Positions 35,333 to 44,843 of a DNA stretch of 64,000 bases are shown piece by piece. The stretch comes from DASYQD01 sp963846495 (GTDB taxonomy: Bacteria; Acidobacteriota; Thermoanaerobaculia; Multivoradales; JAIOJS01): contig CAWJWP010000036.1 in the NCBI GenBank assembly GCA_963846495.1, positions 124,001 through 188,000 on the forward strand. Direction: 5' to 3'. Position 1 is the first letter of the stretch. Every line of letters begins with the position of its first letter. A model generated the notes under the pieces. It made no database searches and was not told the DNA's origin. It was given only the letters and a program-made list of their open reading frames with translations. The translations under genes and the position numbers were made by a program.

Positions 35333-35758
35333 TCAGCGGCGGCGGTCGATCGGCCACAACCGAAAGCGCTTGCCGCGGGCGCCGCGCAGTGCACGGAAGT
35401 GGCGCTCGTCGAGCGTCAGGACGTCCCAGGCGTCATGGCGCTCGGCCAGCACGAGCAGCGAGGCGTCGGCAAGTCCGACGTCGAGGTCCTGATAACGCTC
35501 GAGCACACGCCGCGCCGCACCGACGTCCGCGGCGGGGAAAGGCTCGAGTTGAAATCCTCCCCGCTCGACCTCAGCCAGCAGCGCGAGTTCGGCATCGCGG
35601 CCGACGCGCGTGGACAGCAGGTAATCGAGCTCGGCGAGAACGAACGGCGACAGCAGGTAGGGTGGCGTAGCTGCCGTCATCGCAGCCACCACCTGGGCGT
35701 GCTGTCGCTGATCGGCATCGATCCAGGCGAGCAGGCCGCTGGTGTCGAGGAGGATCAT
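35333..35758 (-). CDS. vapC: VapC-like PIN-domain toxin
   Basis: 141 residues. The PIN-domain acidic residues are in place: Asp5 (LLDTSG), Glu43 (VLAELDYLL), Asp98 (LADASLLVLAER) and Asp117 (LTLDERHF). PIN toxins of VapBC modules are RNases, usually against tRNA or rRNA. The ATG overlaps the TGA of the VapB-like gene by four bases. The gene converges on the PQQ-propeller gene. The gene symbol reflects the module type; the RNA target is unknown. Confidence 0.9.
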   Translation of the reverse strand: MILLDTSGLLAWIDADQRQHAQVVAAMTAATPPYLLSPFVLAELDYLLSTRVGRDAELALLAEVERGGFQLEPFPAADVGAARRVLERYQDLDVGLADASLLVLAERHDAWDVLTLDERHFRALRGARGKRFRLWPIDRRR

Positions 35759-35976
35759 TCGCTGCCGAAGCCGGCAAGAAACTCGTCCACCCGTTCCGCC
35801 AGGTCGGGAAAGCCGGAGCGGAAGAGGGGGATTCTCGGCGCGGCTGGCTTGTGAGCATCGACGACCGCTCGCACGCCGTCCCGGATCAGCTCTGCCTCGC
35901 TACGACCGCTCGCGGCGGCCGCTCGTTCGAGCTCGTCTTTCAGCTCTTCGGGCAAGTACACGGTCGTACGCACCAT
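35755..35976 (-). CDS. vapB: VapB-like ribbon-helix-helix antitoxin
   Basis: 73 residues from ATG 35976 (a second in-frame start lies at 36003, nine codons upstream). The N-terminus MVRTTVYLPEELKDELERAA is a ribbon-helix-helix DNA-binding strand and helix, and the C-terminus (PLFRSGFPDLAERVDEFLAG) would wrap the toxin. ATGA overlap with vapC. Such antitoxins repress their own promoter. Confidence 0.88.
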   Translation of the reverse strand: MVRTTVYLPEELKDELERAAAASGRSEAELIRDGVRAVVDAHKPAAPRIPLFRSGFPDLAERVDEFLAGFGSE

Positions 35977-36005
35977 GCCATACACCGTACCATATACAGG
36001 CACGC
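35977..36005 (-). promoter_or_regulatory. Putative vapBC operator/promoter
   Basis: Just before the VapB start, the minus strand contains two near-direct repeats, GTATATGGT and GTGTATGGC, in an otherwise GC-rich region. This fits a ribbon-helix-helix operator, but no assay or second example supports it. Confidence 0.3.
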
Positions 36006-36024
36006 CACTCAGCTGCCGCCGCGT

Positions 36025-37620
36025 TCAGCGATCGCCGACGACGACGGCGATGGCGCCGGGTGGTGTAGAGGCGACGTTGCCGCAGCGGTCGCGGGCGACG
36101 AGGCGGAGCAGGTGGGTGCTGCCCGGACGTAGGTTGCGGGTGTCCCAGAGGAAGCCGACGGCGCCGCCCCTCGGCTTCGTCGCCAGCAGGCGGCCGTCGA
36201 CCCAGAGCTGCACTTCGACGACGGTACGGTCGTCGGTGGCGCGGGCGCGCACGGGCACGATGCCACTCACGCGCGAGCCGGGCGCCGGCGAGCGCACGAC
36301 GACCGTCGGCGGCTGGCGGTCGGCGCAGGTCGCAGAGAGCCAGCTCGAGCCGTCGAGGCGCAGCGTGGCGAGGCTCATCGCCAGCCCGACCAGATAGCGC
36401 CCGCGTCGGCGATACGCGTGGGCGATGGTGCAGCCTTCGCCGCGGGTGCCGTCGCCGAAGTCCCATTCGCACTGCCACGGGCCCGGCGGCTCGAAGGTCG
36501 TCTGGCGGAAGGCGCAGTCGAGCTCGGCGCAGTCGACGCGAAGGTCGGCGCGCGGCGTGCCGCCGGCGGTGGCGGGGAAGGCGAGGTGGCGCAGGAAGTC
36601 GGAGACCGCGGCCTTCGCGTCACCGTTCTCGCGATAGATGCCGGACGTCTCGGGGCCCGCGTCGTCTCGCAGCTTGTAGATGAACGCGGCGGTGATGCGG
36701 TAGTTGCCGACGTTGTCGCAGCGCGGCCAATCGGCGGCGCCGGTCATCTGCGTCAGCGCCTGCTCGAGGTACTGGCGCTGGCGCGTCTCGCCGACCTCCT
36801 CGCTCTGCCAGCCGAATTCGGTGATCCAGAGCGGCTTCTTCGCCAGCGTCGGCGCCTCGGCCGACAGCGGGTAGAGCTTGCGGCTGAGGAGGCGCACCAG
36901 CCACTCGCCCGGCGCGTCGGCGTCGAGCACGTTCTGGTGGACCGAGACGACGTCGACGTCGTCCACCGCCGCGCCGTCGGCGAAGACGGTCGTCTCGATC
37001 TGGCGCCAGAGCTGCGCCGTGCGCGCCGTCGAGGCGCTGGAAAGCGCCGGCGCCACGATCAGCGTGCCGGGAGCTTCGGCCCGGATGATCGTCGCCGCAG
37101 CGTGGAGGAGGTCGACGTAGCGCGGCTCCACGTCGAGGTCGCGCTGCCAGCCGATGCCGGGTCCGAGGTCGCCGACGTCGGGCTCGTTCCAGATCTCGTA
37201 GGCGGCGATGCGCCCGCGGTAGCGGCGGGCGAGGCGCTCGACGAGCTCGCGCCAGGCCTCGAGATCGATGGGCGGAATGGTGCCGTGCGGGCCGCCGCCC
37301 AACCACTCGGGCGTGTGGCTGAGGATGGCCAGAACCTCGAGGCCATGCGCACGGGCGGCGGTGACGTCGCGGTCGAGCTCGGCGAGCTGCCACACGCCCG
37401 GCGACGGATGGATCGCGGACCAGCGGATGGTGATGCGCGCCCAGCCGAGCTGCGCGGCGCGCACGCGGTCGGAGTCGGCGCCGTGCGCGTTGACGCCGAT
37501 GGCGACCGGACGCGAGGTGCAGCGCGCTGGCTCGGCCGCGGCCGCACGCGACGAGTGGAGCGCGACGGCAGCTAGGAGGACGAGCGCGGCGGCGAGCGGA
37601 GCCTTCATCGCATCGTTCAT
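36025..37620 (-). CDS. Exported glycoside hydrolase, clan GH-A type, with PKD and Ig-like domains
   Basis: 531 residues with a signal peptide (to about residue 29). The catalytic TIM barrel (about 40-365) has the acid/base Glu146 in YEIWNEPDVG and the nucleophile Glu268 in WITEFGWQS, the pair seen in GH5/GH39/GH51-type enzymes. A PKD-like module (WDFGDGTRGEGC) and an Ig-like module (PTVVVRSPAPGSRVSG; LRLVARDRCGNVAS) follow. Substrate unknown; secreted. Its ATG overlaps the TGA of the TonB receptor gene (ATGA), so glycan cleavage and uptake may be coupled. Confidence 0.85.
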   Translation of the reverse strand: MNDAMKAPLAAALVLLAAVALHSSRAAAAEPARCTSRPVAIGVNAHGADSDRVRAAQLGWARITIRWSAIHPSPGVWQLAELDRDVTAARAHGLEVLAILSHTPEWLGGGPHGTIPPIDLEAWRELVERLARRYRGRIAAYEIWNEPDVGDLGPGIGWQRDLDVEPRYVDLLHAAATIIRAEAPGTLIVAPALSSASTARTAQLWRQIETTVFADGAAVDDVDVVSVHQNVLDADAPGEWLVRLLSRKLYPLSAEAPTLAKKPLWITEFGWQSEEVGETRQRQYLEQALTQMTGAADWPRCDNVGNYRITAAFIYKLRDDAGPETSGIYRENGDAKAAVSDFLRHLAFPATAGGTPRADLRVDCAELDCAFRQTTFEPPGPWQCEWDFGDGTRGEGCTIAHAYRRRGRYLVGLAMSLATLRLDGSSWLSATCADRQPPTVVVRSPAPGSRVSGIVPVRARATDDRTVVEVQLWVDGRLLATKPRGGAVGFLWDTRNLRPGSTHLLRLVARDRCGNVASTPPGAIAVVVGDR

Positions 37621-39734
37621 CGCGTCATCGCCACTCGACGCCACGAGCGGGTGATGGTGAGCAGCGCGCGACGCCCGAGGACGTCGCCGCCGAACGACTC
37701 GTAGCGCTCGCGATCGAGCACGTTGGTGACGCGGAGGCCGAGCTCCCACCTCTCGTCCAGCCGCCGGCTCAACGCGAGGTCGACGTCGGAAAGCTGCGGC
37801 ACGATGCCGCGCGCCCCTGCCGCGGACCACTCGAATTCCGGCTGCCAGCGCCAGCCAATCTGGACGCGGAGCGCCGGCCCCGCATAGGCGAGCGTCGCCG
37901 CCACCCGGTGGTCCGGCGCGTTGGCGACGAGCACGTCACCGGGCGCTTCGCGCTCGAGGGCGAAGTCGAGCAGCGAGTAGGCGAGCGTCGACTGCCAGCG
38001 CTCGCCGATGCGCAAACGGATCCCCAGGTCGGCGCCTTGCACGACAGCTTCGCCGGCGTTGGCGAACGACTGCACGACGGCGGGCGAGCCGTCGGGCAGA
38101 CTGACGAGACCAGCGCGCACGCCGGGCTCGAGAAATCGCGCCAGCGTCTCGGCGAAGAGGGCCGCGAGCTCGGGCGAGACACTCGCCGGCACCGAGTAGC
38201 GCGGGTACGCCGCCGCGACGCCTGGCAGAAGCGAGCTGACGCGGTCGCGATGGCGGCTGCGGTGGACGTCGAAGTCGAGGCGGAGTCTCCTCCCGAAGCG
38301 GCCGCCGTACCCGGCCTCGACGTTGCTCACCGTCTCCGGCCGCAGCTGCGGGTTGCCGAGCGCAAGGACGGGCACGGCCGCGAAGCCGAGGTCGAGGCCG
38401 TAGGCATCCTCGAGCGGCGAGAGATCGAGCGGCTCCTGCAGCGGCACCGCCAGCGCCCGCTGCTCCGCGCTCGGCCGCAGGAAGCCGCGGCCGGCGTGGG
38501 TACGTAGAACGTGACCGTGCGCGGCGCCGAAGGCGTAGGCGAGACCGAGCCGCGGTGACACTCGCGATCCATCGCCGTTCGCGCGGTCGACGCGCACGCC
38601 GAGCGTGGCCCTCGCGTGCGCTCCGAGAGCGAGGTCGCCGCTCGCCCATAGTCCCTGCAGCGAATCGCGGACCGGCGCGCCCAGCCAGCTCTCCTGGCCG
38701 CGTGGATCGCGCGACGCCGCGAGCTCGCCTTGCACGACCAAGCCGCCGTCGAGACGCACGCTGCCACCGAGTGGACGCTCGCCTTCGAGCTCCACGGCGT
38801 AGCGATCGGCGTCGAGCCACAACTCCCGTCCCAGCCCGAGCGCCCGCTGGCGGCTGCGATAACCCGTCCAGCTCGCCCGCAACCGCCGGCTCGCCTGCCC
38901 GAGCTCGAAGCGCATCCACGGCGCGTCGGCGTCGACGATCTGCTGGCGGTCGAGCTCGCTCCGCGTCAGGGCGCCGGCGATGGCCGCCGTGCCCGCGCCG
39001 AGGTGAAGGCTGGCGCCCGCAGCGAGGTCGCGCTCGACCCGCAGAGCGACGAGGCTCACGCGTTCGCCGCCGCCTTCGAGTGACATCCGCTCGCGCGGCG
39101 CGCCGGGGTACTCAGTGGCCACGATGCGCGAGCGAGCGAACCCGCGGCTGCGGTCGTGGCCGCCGTTGGCCGCGACGTGCGTCCCGCCGGCGGTCTCGCC
39201 GGCCCAGCTCCCCCACGCGCGCCGGCTCTCGTGCTCCCCCACGCCGAGCCGCACCTCGCTCCTCCCATCGCGCGGCGAACGCGTCACGAGATCCAGCACG
39301 CCGGAGTAAGCGCCGCCGCCATAGCGGGCCGCGTCGGGCCCACGCTCGAGCGTGACGCGCTCGACCTCCTCGTCGACGAAGGTCAGCGCTAGCCACGGCA
39401 GCGTACCGGCGAGCGGCACCGACGCATCGCGCCCGTCGACGCGCAGGAGCAGCCGGCGCTCGGTCGCGCCTTCCAGCCCGCGCGTGTCGAGCGCCACCTC
39501 GTGCAGACCGTGCCGCACGACGCGCACGCCCGGCGCATGCCGCAACAGCTCGTCGATCGACGCCGGCGCCGCCGCAGCCGCGGGCTCGACCTCGGTCACC
39601 GCCGCGATCGGCGGCGGCTCGTGCGCGGCACACGCCCTCGCCGGCACCGCTCCCACCTCCGACGCCACGACCACGCAGCCCGCGAGGCCGCAAGCGAAGA
39701 CGAGGCGAGCGAGCATCCCTCCGGAGACGCGCAA
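37617..39734 (-). CDS. TonB-dependent outer-membrane receptor
   Basis: 705 residues, signal peptide to about residue 35. A plug domain (SIDELLRHAPGVRVVRHG; ERVTLERGPDAARYGGGAYS; GVLDLVTRSP) is followed by a beta-barrel of alternating strands and the C-terminal ELGLRVTNVLDRERYES...RALLTITRSW, with the aromatic end usual for outer-membrane barrels. Such receptors import large substrates with TonB energy. The gene is first in a two-gene unit with the glycoside hydrolase. It is smaller than many SusC proteins and has no carboxypeptidase-like N-domain, so it may be a vitamin or metal-chelate type instead of a glycan type. Confidence 0.9.
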   Translation of the reverse strand: MRVSGGMLARLVFACGLAGCVVVASEVGAVPARACAAHEPPPIAAVTEVEPAAAAAPASIDELLRHAPGVRVVRHGLHEVALDTRGLEGATERRLLLRVDGRDASVPLAGTLPWLALTFVDEEVERVTLERGPDAARYGGGAYSGVLDLVTRSPRDGRSEVRLGVGEHESRRAWGSWAGETAGGTHVAANGGHDRSRGFARSRIVATEYPGAPRERMSLEGGGERVSLVALRVERDLAAGASLHLGAGTAAIAGALTRSELDRQQIVDADAPWMRFELGQASRRLRASWTGYRSRQRALGLGRELWLDADRYAVELEGERPLGGSVRLDGGLVVQGELAASRDPRGQESWLGAPVRDSLQGLWASGDLALGAHARATLGVRVDRANGDGSRVSPRLGLAYAFGAAHGHVLRTHAGRGFLRPSAEQRALAVPLQEPLDLSPLEDAYGLDLGFAAVPVLALGNPQLRPETVSNVEAGYGGRFGRRLRLDFDVHRSRHRDRVSSLLPGVAAAYPRYSVPASVSPELAALFAETLARFLEPGVRAGLVSLPDGSPAVVQSFANAGEAVVQGADLGIRLRIGERWQSTLAYSLLDFALEREAPGDVLVANAPDHRVAATLAYAGPALRVQIGWRWQPEFEWSAAGARGIVPQLSDVDLALSRRLDERWELGLRVTNVLDRERYESFGGDVLGRRALLTITRSWRRVAMTR

Positions 39735-39934
39735 CGTCGAGGCGGGCTCGATCGCGGCCGGCTCAGCCGCGTTGCAATCGTCAGGTCGCGAAGCGAGCCA
39801 TCATAGGGCGTCCGCCGGCACGGGCCGGTCCACTCGGCTGTGCGGCGGCAGTCGCTCTTCCCGGCGGCCTGGCACGCCGCCGCGGGCGTAGCGGCGCGCG
39901 GGCGAGCGCCATTCGCGACTAAGGTAGGGCCCCG
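39735..39934. other. Divergent intergenic region, 200 bases
   Basis: Lies between the TonB receptor (minus) and Hsp70-family (plus) genes and must hold both promoters. I looked for a cobalamin riboswitch upstream of the receptor and found no convincing core. A GC-rich inverted stretch is present around 39865-39895. Confidence 0.4.
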
Positions 39935-41644
39935 ATGGCGTGGGGCATCGACCTCGGCACCACCAACACCGGCGTCGCCACGTGGGACGCGGACGGCGGC
40001 CAGCCGCGTCTGGTCGAGCTGCCGGCGGTCTGTCGCGACCCGCTCGGCAGCGACCCTTTACACGCGCCGCGGCTGGTGCCCAGCGCCGTCCACTTCCTCG
40101 CGCGCGACGGCTGGCTCGATCGGCTGGGCGCCTGGCCGCCGCTCGCCCGCCACCTCTTCCTCGGCCGCATCGCCGAGATCGGGCGCCCCGCGATGGAGAG
40201 GAACCAGGGCATCGCCAGCACCGCCTACGTGCCCGGCTTCAAGCAGGCGCTGATGACCGAGCCCGTCCGTCCGCTGGCGCGCCGCGGCCGGCGCCCGGTC
40301 ACCGCCCGCGAGGCGGCCGCCGCCTTCCTGCGCGAGCTGCTGGCGGAGGTCAAGCGCACGACCGGCCGCCGGCCGCGCGAGCTCGCCGTCACCGCGCCGG
40401 TGATGGCGTTCGAGACCTACCGCGCGGAGGTGCAGACGATCCTGCACGGCCTCGGCGTGCGTCGCGTGCGCTTCATCGACGAGCCGGTGGCGGCCGCGCT
40501 CGGCTACGGCCTCTCGCTCACCCGCGAGCGCACGCTGCTGGTGGTGGACATCGGCGGCGGCACCATGCACGTGGTGCTGGTGCGGCTGACCCCGCGCGGC
40601 GCGGCGGCCGGCCAGGCGACGGTGGAAGCGAAGCAGGGCAGCAGGCTGGGCGGCAATGCCGTCGACGGCTGGGTGCTCGCCGAGCTCTGCCGCGAGGCCG
40701 GCCAGCCGTTCGACGAGGACGACGATCCGCGCGCGCAGCTGTGGCGCCGCCTCATGCTCGCCGAGGCCTGCCGCGTCAAGGAGGCGGTGTTCTTCGCAGA
40801 GTCGGCCGAGTTCCTGGTGGCGCCCGCGGTCGCGGCCGGGCAGCCGCGATCGAGCGGCGAGCGCGTCGTCCTGACTCGCGAACGGCTGCGCGAGGTCCTG
40901 GCGACGAACGGTTTCTTCACCGCGCTCGAGCGGTGCATCGACTTCGTGCTCGACCAGGCACGGCTCCCCGCCGACGGCGTCGAGGAGGTGCTGCTGGTCG
41001 GCGGCTCGACGCTCCTGCCCGGCGTCTTCGCCATGCTGGAGGGCCGCTTCGGCCGCCCGCGCCTGCGCGCCTGGCAGCCGTTCGAGGCGGTCGCCCACGG
41101 CGCCGCCTGCTTCGCCGCCGATCGCCTGTCGGCGCTCGACTTCATCGTCAACGACTACGCCTTCGTCACCCACGACGCCCAGACCGGCGCCGAGCAGCAC
41201 ACGGTGATCGTGCCGCGCGGCACCCGCTTCCCCACCCCCGGCGACTTCTGGCGCCGCCAGCTGGTGCCGACCTGCGCCCTCGGCGAGCCGGAGAGCCTCT
41301 TCAAGCTGCTGGTGTGCGAGATCGCGCGCGCCGACGGCGGCGAGCGCCGGCTGGTGTGGGACGCCGCGGGCGGCCTGCACAAGGTCGGCGGCGCGCCCGT
41401 CGACATCCATCCTGACGGCCATGCGGACGTGCTGCCGGACATCCAGCCGGACATCGTGGTGCCGCTCAACGCCGCGAGCCCGACGCTGGGGACGCTCGAC
41501 CCGCCGCACTCGCCGCGCGACCGCCGGCCGCGGCTCGACGTCGCCTTCGGCGTCAACGCCGACCGCTGGCTGGTGGCGACGGTGCGCGACCTGCTCGCGG
41601 ACAAGGAGCTCATGCGCGAGGAGCCGGTCGTGCAGTTGGTCTGA
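39935..41644 (+). CDS. Hsp70-family ATPase with atypical C-terminus
   Basis: 569 residues. The actin-like ATPase fold is clear: GIDLGTTNTGVATW at residues 4-17 (phosphate 1), RFIDEPVAAALGYG (connect region), LLVVDIGGGTMHVVL (phosphate 2) and VLLVGGSTLLPGVFAML (adenosine motif). The last 180 residues have no recognised DnaK substrate-binding domain and end in DVAFGVNADRWLVATVRDLL, a weak echo of the DnaK beta-domain. It is a DnaK-like protein, not the housekeeping chaperone. The HEAT protein gene begins one base after its TGA, so they are an operon. Confidence 0.9.
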   Translation: MAWGIDLGTTNTGVATWDADGGQPRLVELPAVCRDPLGSDPLHAPRLVPSAVHFLARDGWLDRLGAWPPLARHLFLGRIAEIGRPAMERNQGIASTAYVPGFKQALMTEPVRPLARRGRRPVTAREAAAAFLRELLAEVKRTTGRRPRELAVTAPVMAFETYRAEVQTILHGLGVRRVRFIDEPVAAALGYGLSLTRERTLLVVDIGGGTMHVVLVRLTPRGAAAGQATVEAKQGSRLGGNAVDGWVLAELCREAGQPFDEDDDPRAQLWRRLMLAEACRVKEAVFFAESAEFLVAPAVAAGQPRSSGERVVLTRERLREVLATNGFFTALERCIDFVLDQARLPADGVEEVLLVGGSTLLPGVFAMLEGRFGRPRLRAWQPFEAVAHGAACFAADRLSALDFIVNDYAFVTHDAQTGAEQHTVIVPRGTRFPTPGDFWRRQLVPTCALGEPESLFKLLVCEIARADGGERRLVWDAAGGLHKVGGAPVDIHPDGHADVLPDIQPDIVVPLNAASPTLGTLDPPHSPRDRRPRLDVAFGVNADRWLVATVRDLLADKELMREEPVVQLV

Positions 41645-41645
41645 G

Positions 41646-43022
41646 ATGGGTGGCGCCCTCATCTTCCTCGGCCTCATGGTGGCCCTGCCGCTGCTGCTCT
41701 ATGCCGAGCGCCGCGCCCGCCTCGCGCAGCTGCAAGGGTGGCGCACCGCCGCCGCGGACCTCGGCCTGCAGAAGGTCCAATCGCGATTGTCGATCGCCGG
41801 CAACCCGCAACTGAGCGGACTTGCCGGCCGCCGCCGCGTCTCGTTGGAGCGTCTCTCCACCGGCGACAAGCTGCACGTCACCAAGGTGACGATCGCCGGC
41901 CACTCGGGGATCAGCCTGCGGCTGCAAGAGGCCAGGGGCCGGCTCGAGAAGTGGCTCGACGAGCGCGAGATCGAGCTCGGCGACGAAGTCTTCGACAGCG
42001 AGGTCGAGGTGCACGGCCCGGCGGACCGCGTGCGCGCTCTCCTCGACGCCGAGACCCGCACCATCGTGCGCGGCATGCTGCACAACCGGCTCGAGCTGCC
42101 CGGACGGCCGGCGGTGACGGTCCGCGGCCCGGTGTCGATCGAGTACGGGGACCTCTACGCTCACCTCCCCGAGAACCCGCCCCCGCCGCCGAGCGAGCTC
42201 GTCGAGGTCGTCGGTGCCCTCCTCGTCGTCGCCGAGCGCTTCGAGCGGCCGGCCAGCCTGTCCGAGCGGCTCGCCCGTTCCATCGAGAGCGAGCCGCAGT
42301 GGCGCGTGCGGCTGCGCGGCCTCGAGCTGCTCGCCACCAGCTACCCGAACGATCGCGCCACCGCGGAGGCGCTGCGCCGCGGGCTCGCCGACGAGGTTCC
42401 CGAGGTGCGGCTCCAGGCGGCGATTGCATTGGGCGACGAGGGCCGTGCGACGCTGCTCGAGATCGCGAGCGCCGAAGACGTCGAGGACGCCACCGCCGCG
42501 CACGCCATCGACGTGCTGGGCGATCGCTTCCCGGCCGACGCCGCCCTCGCCGTCCTGCGGCACGCGCTGCGGCGGCGCCGCCTGCACACCGCCGACGCCT
42601 GCATCCAGCTGCTCGGGCGCGTCGGCGGGGAGACGGCGACGCCGGTCCTCTGCCGGGTGCTCGTCGTGGAGACCGGTCAGCTGGCGGTGGCCGCCGCGCA
42701 GGCGCTGAAGAAGTGCGCCGGCCCCGAAGCCGAAGAGGCCCTGCTCGAGGCGCTCGGGCACGGTGAGCCGGACCTCGCGGTGCCGGTGCTCGAGGCGTTG
42801 GGCCGCTGCGGCTCGGCGGGCGCCGTGCTGCCGATCCAGGAGGCCGCCGAGGACGCCGGCGACGACGTGCGCCGCGCCGCGCGCCAGGCGGTGGCGACGA
42901 TCCAGTCACGGCTGCCGGGGGCGTCGCCCGGGCAGCTCTCGCTCGCCGGCGGCGAGGTGGGTCAGCTGAGCCTGGTCGACGACGACCCGCGCGGCCGGGT
43001 GTCGCTTCCCGAGACGAGCTGA
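41646..43022 (+). CDS. Membrane-anchored HEAT-repeat protein
   Basis: 458 residues. One N-terminal transmembrane helix (residues 3-19) is followed by a beta-rich region with GDEVFDSEVEVHGPADRVRA. HEAT-like helical repeats occupy about residues 200-425 (RVRLRGLELLATSYPNDRAT; RLQAAIALGDEGRATL; AALAVLRHALRRRRL; AVAAAQALKKCAGPEAEEAL). HEAT arrays bind proteins. Separated by a single base from the Hsp70-family gene, so it may anchor that ATPase at the membrane or act as its adaptor. No enzyme motif. Confidence 0.85.
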   Translation: MGGALIFLGLMVALPLLLYAERRARLAQLQGWRTAAADLGLQKVQSRLSIAGNPQLSGLAGRRRVSLERLSTGDKLHVTKVTIAGHSGISLRLQEARGRLEKWLDEREIELGDEVFDSEVEVHGPADRVRALLDAETRTIVRGMLHNRLELPGRPAVTVRGPVSIEYGDLYAHLPENPPPPPSELVEVVGALLVVAERFERPASLSERLARSIESEPQWRVRLRGLELLATSYPNDRATAEALRRGLADEVPEVRLQAAIALGDEGRATLLEIASAEDVEDATAAHAIDVLGDRFPADAALAVLRHALRRRRLHTADACIQLLGRVGGETATPVLCRVLVVETGQLAVAAAQALKKCAGPEAEEALLEALGHGEPDLAVPVLEALGRCGSAGAVLPIQEAAEDAGDDVRRAARQAVATIQSRLPGASPGQLSLAGGEVGQLSLVDDDPRGRVSLPETS

Positions 43023-43038
43023 ACGGCTCGCATCGATC

Positions 43039-43053
43039 GCGGGGCCGCCCCGC
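43039..43053. terminator. Hairpin between convergent genes
   Basis: GCGGGG-CCG-CCCCGC forms a 6-base GC stem with a 3-base loop in the 39-base gap between the HEAT-protein stop and the ABC-permease stop. It may end both transcripts; no T-run follows. Confidence 0.4.
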
Positions 43054-43061
43054 CGCAGCGC

Positions 43062-43830
43062 TCAGTCGAGCTCGCGGCGCGAGAAATCCCACACCGAGAG
43101 CGCGACGACCGCGGCCGCGCCGAGGACGCTCGCCCACAGCGCGAACGTCGCGTGCTGCAGCTTTGCGCGCGAAGAGCTGCACCGGCAGCGTCCACGGGTA
43201 CCAGTGGCCGAAGCGCGACTGGCCGATCATGAAGCCGGCGACGGTGGCGCCCATGCCGGCGGCGACGGCGATGGTGAAGCTGCTCCAGCGGATCGAGACC
43301 CAGAGCTGGATCGCCGCCATGAGGATGCCCGCCGCCACCATGCCGAGGCAGAGCCGCAGCAGCCACCACCAAGGCGGCCAGCCGGCGAGCCCTGCGTCCG
43401 GTTTCGTGTGCATGAGCACCCAGCCGCCGATCGCGATCAGGACGGCGAAGACGAGCGCCGCGCCGACGAGCAGCGCGAGGAGCGCCGTCCACTTCGCCAG
43501 GTAGTGCACCGCGCGCGGCACCGGCAGCGCGAGGAGGTGCTTCCACTGCCGGTCGCCGTGCTCGAGGCCGGCGAGGAGCGCCGCCTCGAGCGTCACGAAG
43601 AGCGGCATCATGAGGAACGCCCAGAGGGCGAAGGAGGCGCCGGCGAACGCCTTCCAGGCGCGCACCGGGTCGGCGTCGCCGACCTGCGTCTTGGCCAGGC
43701 CGAGCTGGAGCACGCAGAGCGCCACGACGACCGCCGGAGTGACGACGCTCATGCGCAGCGCCAGCGTGCGGCGGAGCTTGAGCGCCTCGGCGTGGACGGC
43801 GCGCGCGAAGGCGGCGACGAACGAGCTCAC
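43062..43830 (-). CDS. ABC-2 type transporter permease (apparent frameshift)
   Basis: GTG at 43830 begins VSSFVAAFARAVHAEALKLR, followed by about six transmembrane helices (VVTPAVVVALCVLQLGLA; FALWAFLMMPLFVTLEAAL; WTALLALLVGAALVFAVLIA; LCLGMVAAGILMAAIQLWV). After VQLFARK the frame breaks at an AAA run (43162-43164); dropping one base restores LQHATFALWASVLGAAAVVA and the end WDFSRRELD. Length is 3n+1. The start overlaps the ATPase stop (GTGA). Exporter substrate unknown; the family includes lantibiotic and drug exporters. Confidence 0.83.
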
Positions 43831-44739
43831 GGCCGCGCGCCCTCGCGGCGGGTGAGGGCGAGGAAGAGCGACTCGAGCGACGCCTCCTCGATCGACAGCC
43901 GGGCGACGCCGACGCCGCGCTCGACGAGGAGGCGGTTGATCTCGGCGCTCGTGCGCTCGCGTAGCGCGACGACGAGCCCGCCGTTGCCGTCCGAGGCGAC
44001 GCTCTCGCCGAGCGGCGGCGAGCTCGCGCGTCGCGCGCGCGGTGTCGTCGCAGCCGACGAGGAGCCGCGGCGGGGCGCGGCGCCGCAGCTCGGCGAGCGT
44101 GCCTTGGAAGAGCAGGCGGCCGCCGTCGACGACGCCGAGGTAGGTGGCGATCTGCTCGACCTCGGCGAGGAGATGGCTCGACACGAAAACGGTGATGCCC
44201 TGCTCGCCGGTCAGCCGGCGCAGCAGCGCGCGGAAGTCCTGGATGCCTGCCGGGTCGAGGCCGTTGGTGGGCTCGTCGAGGACGAGGAGCCGCGGCTCGC
44301 CGAGGAGCGCCAGCGCCAACGCCAGCCGCTGGCGCATGCCGAGCGAGTAGGTGCGCACGAGGCGGTCGGCGTCGGCGGCCAGCTCGACGAGGCGCAGCAG
44401 AACGTCGATGCGGGCGGCGGGCGCGGCGAGCAGGCGGCGGGTGACCTCGAGGTTTTCGCGGCCGGTGAGGTGGCCGTAGAGCGACGGGCTCTCGACGAGC
44501 GCGCCGACGCTGCGGAGCGCACGGCGGTCGCGCGCGGTGAGCGCCTCGCCGAAGATCTCCATCGTGCCGCCGCTCGGCCGCAGCAGGCTCAGCAGCAGGC
44601 GGATCGTCGTCGTCTTGCCGGCGCCGTTGGGACCGAGGAAGCCGTAGATGGCGCCGGCCGGCACCGCGAGGTCCAGCTCGTGGACGCCGTGGCCGCCCGG
44701 GAAGCGCTTGCTCAGTCCGTGGGTCTCGATGGCGTTCAG
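43827..44739 (-). CDS. ABC transporter ATP-binding protein (apparent frameshift)
   Basis: Walker A (GPNGAGKTT), Q-loop, signature YSLGMRQRLAL, Walker B LLVLDEPTNGLDPAG and switch VFVSSHLL are all present. Near 44008-44016 the frame breaks after TRELAA and continues in another frame as LGESVASDGNGGLVV, ending SLESLFLALTRREGARP. One extra base explains it. The start is uncertain: the first natural codon is CTG at 44739 (reading LNAIETHGLSKRF, where M is expected), and a TTG lies at 44814. Overlaps the permease GTG. Energises the adjacent ABC-2 permease. Confidence 0.87.
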
Positions 44740-44843
44740 GGCGGCATCCTCGCGAGCAAGAAACGCAGGCCGCCAGGGATGATTACGCCGGTCGACGCAG
44801 ACGGCGAGGAACAAACGCGGCTCGCGCCGCTGTTTCAGGCGAC

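Noticed and set aside
39735..39934. Cobalamin riboswitch upstream of the TonB receptor
   Set aside because: A GC-rich region with a loosely similar CTGCC-CCGC stretch was noticed, but the conserved GGTGNNAATCC-type core and B12 box are not present.
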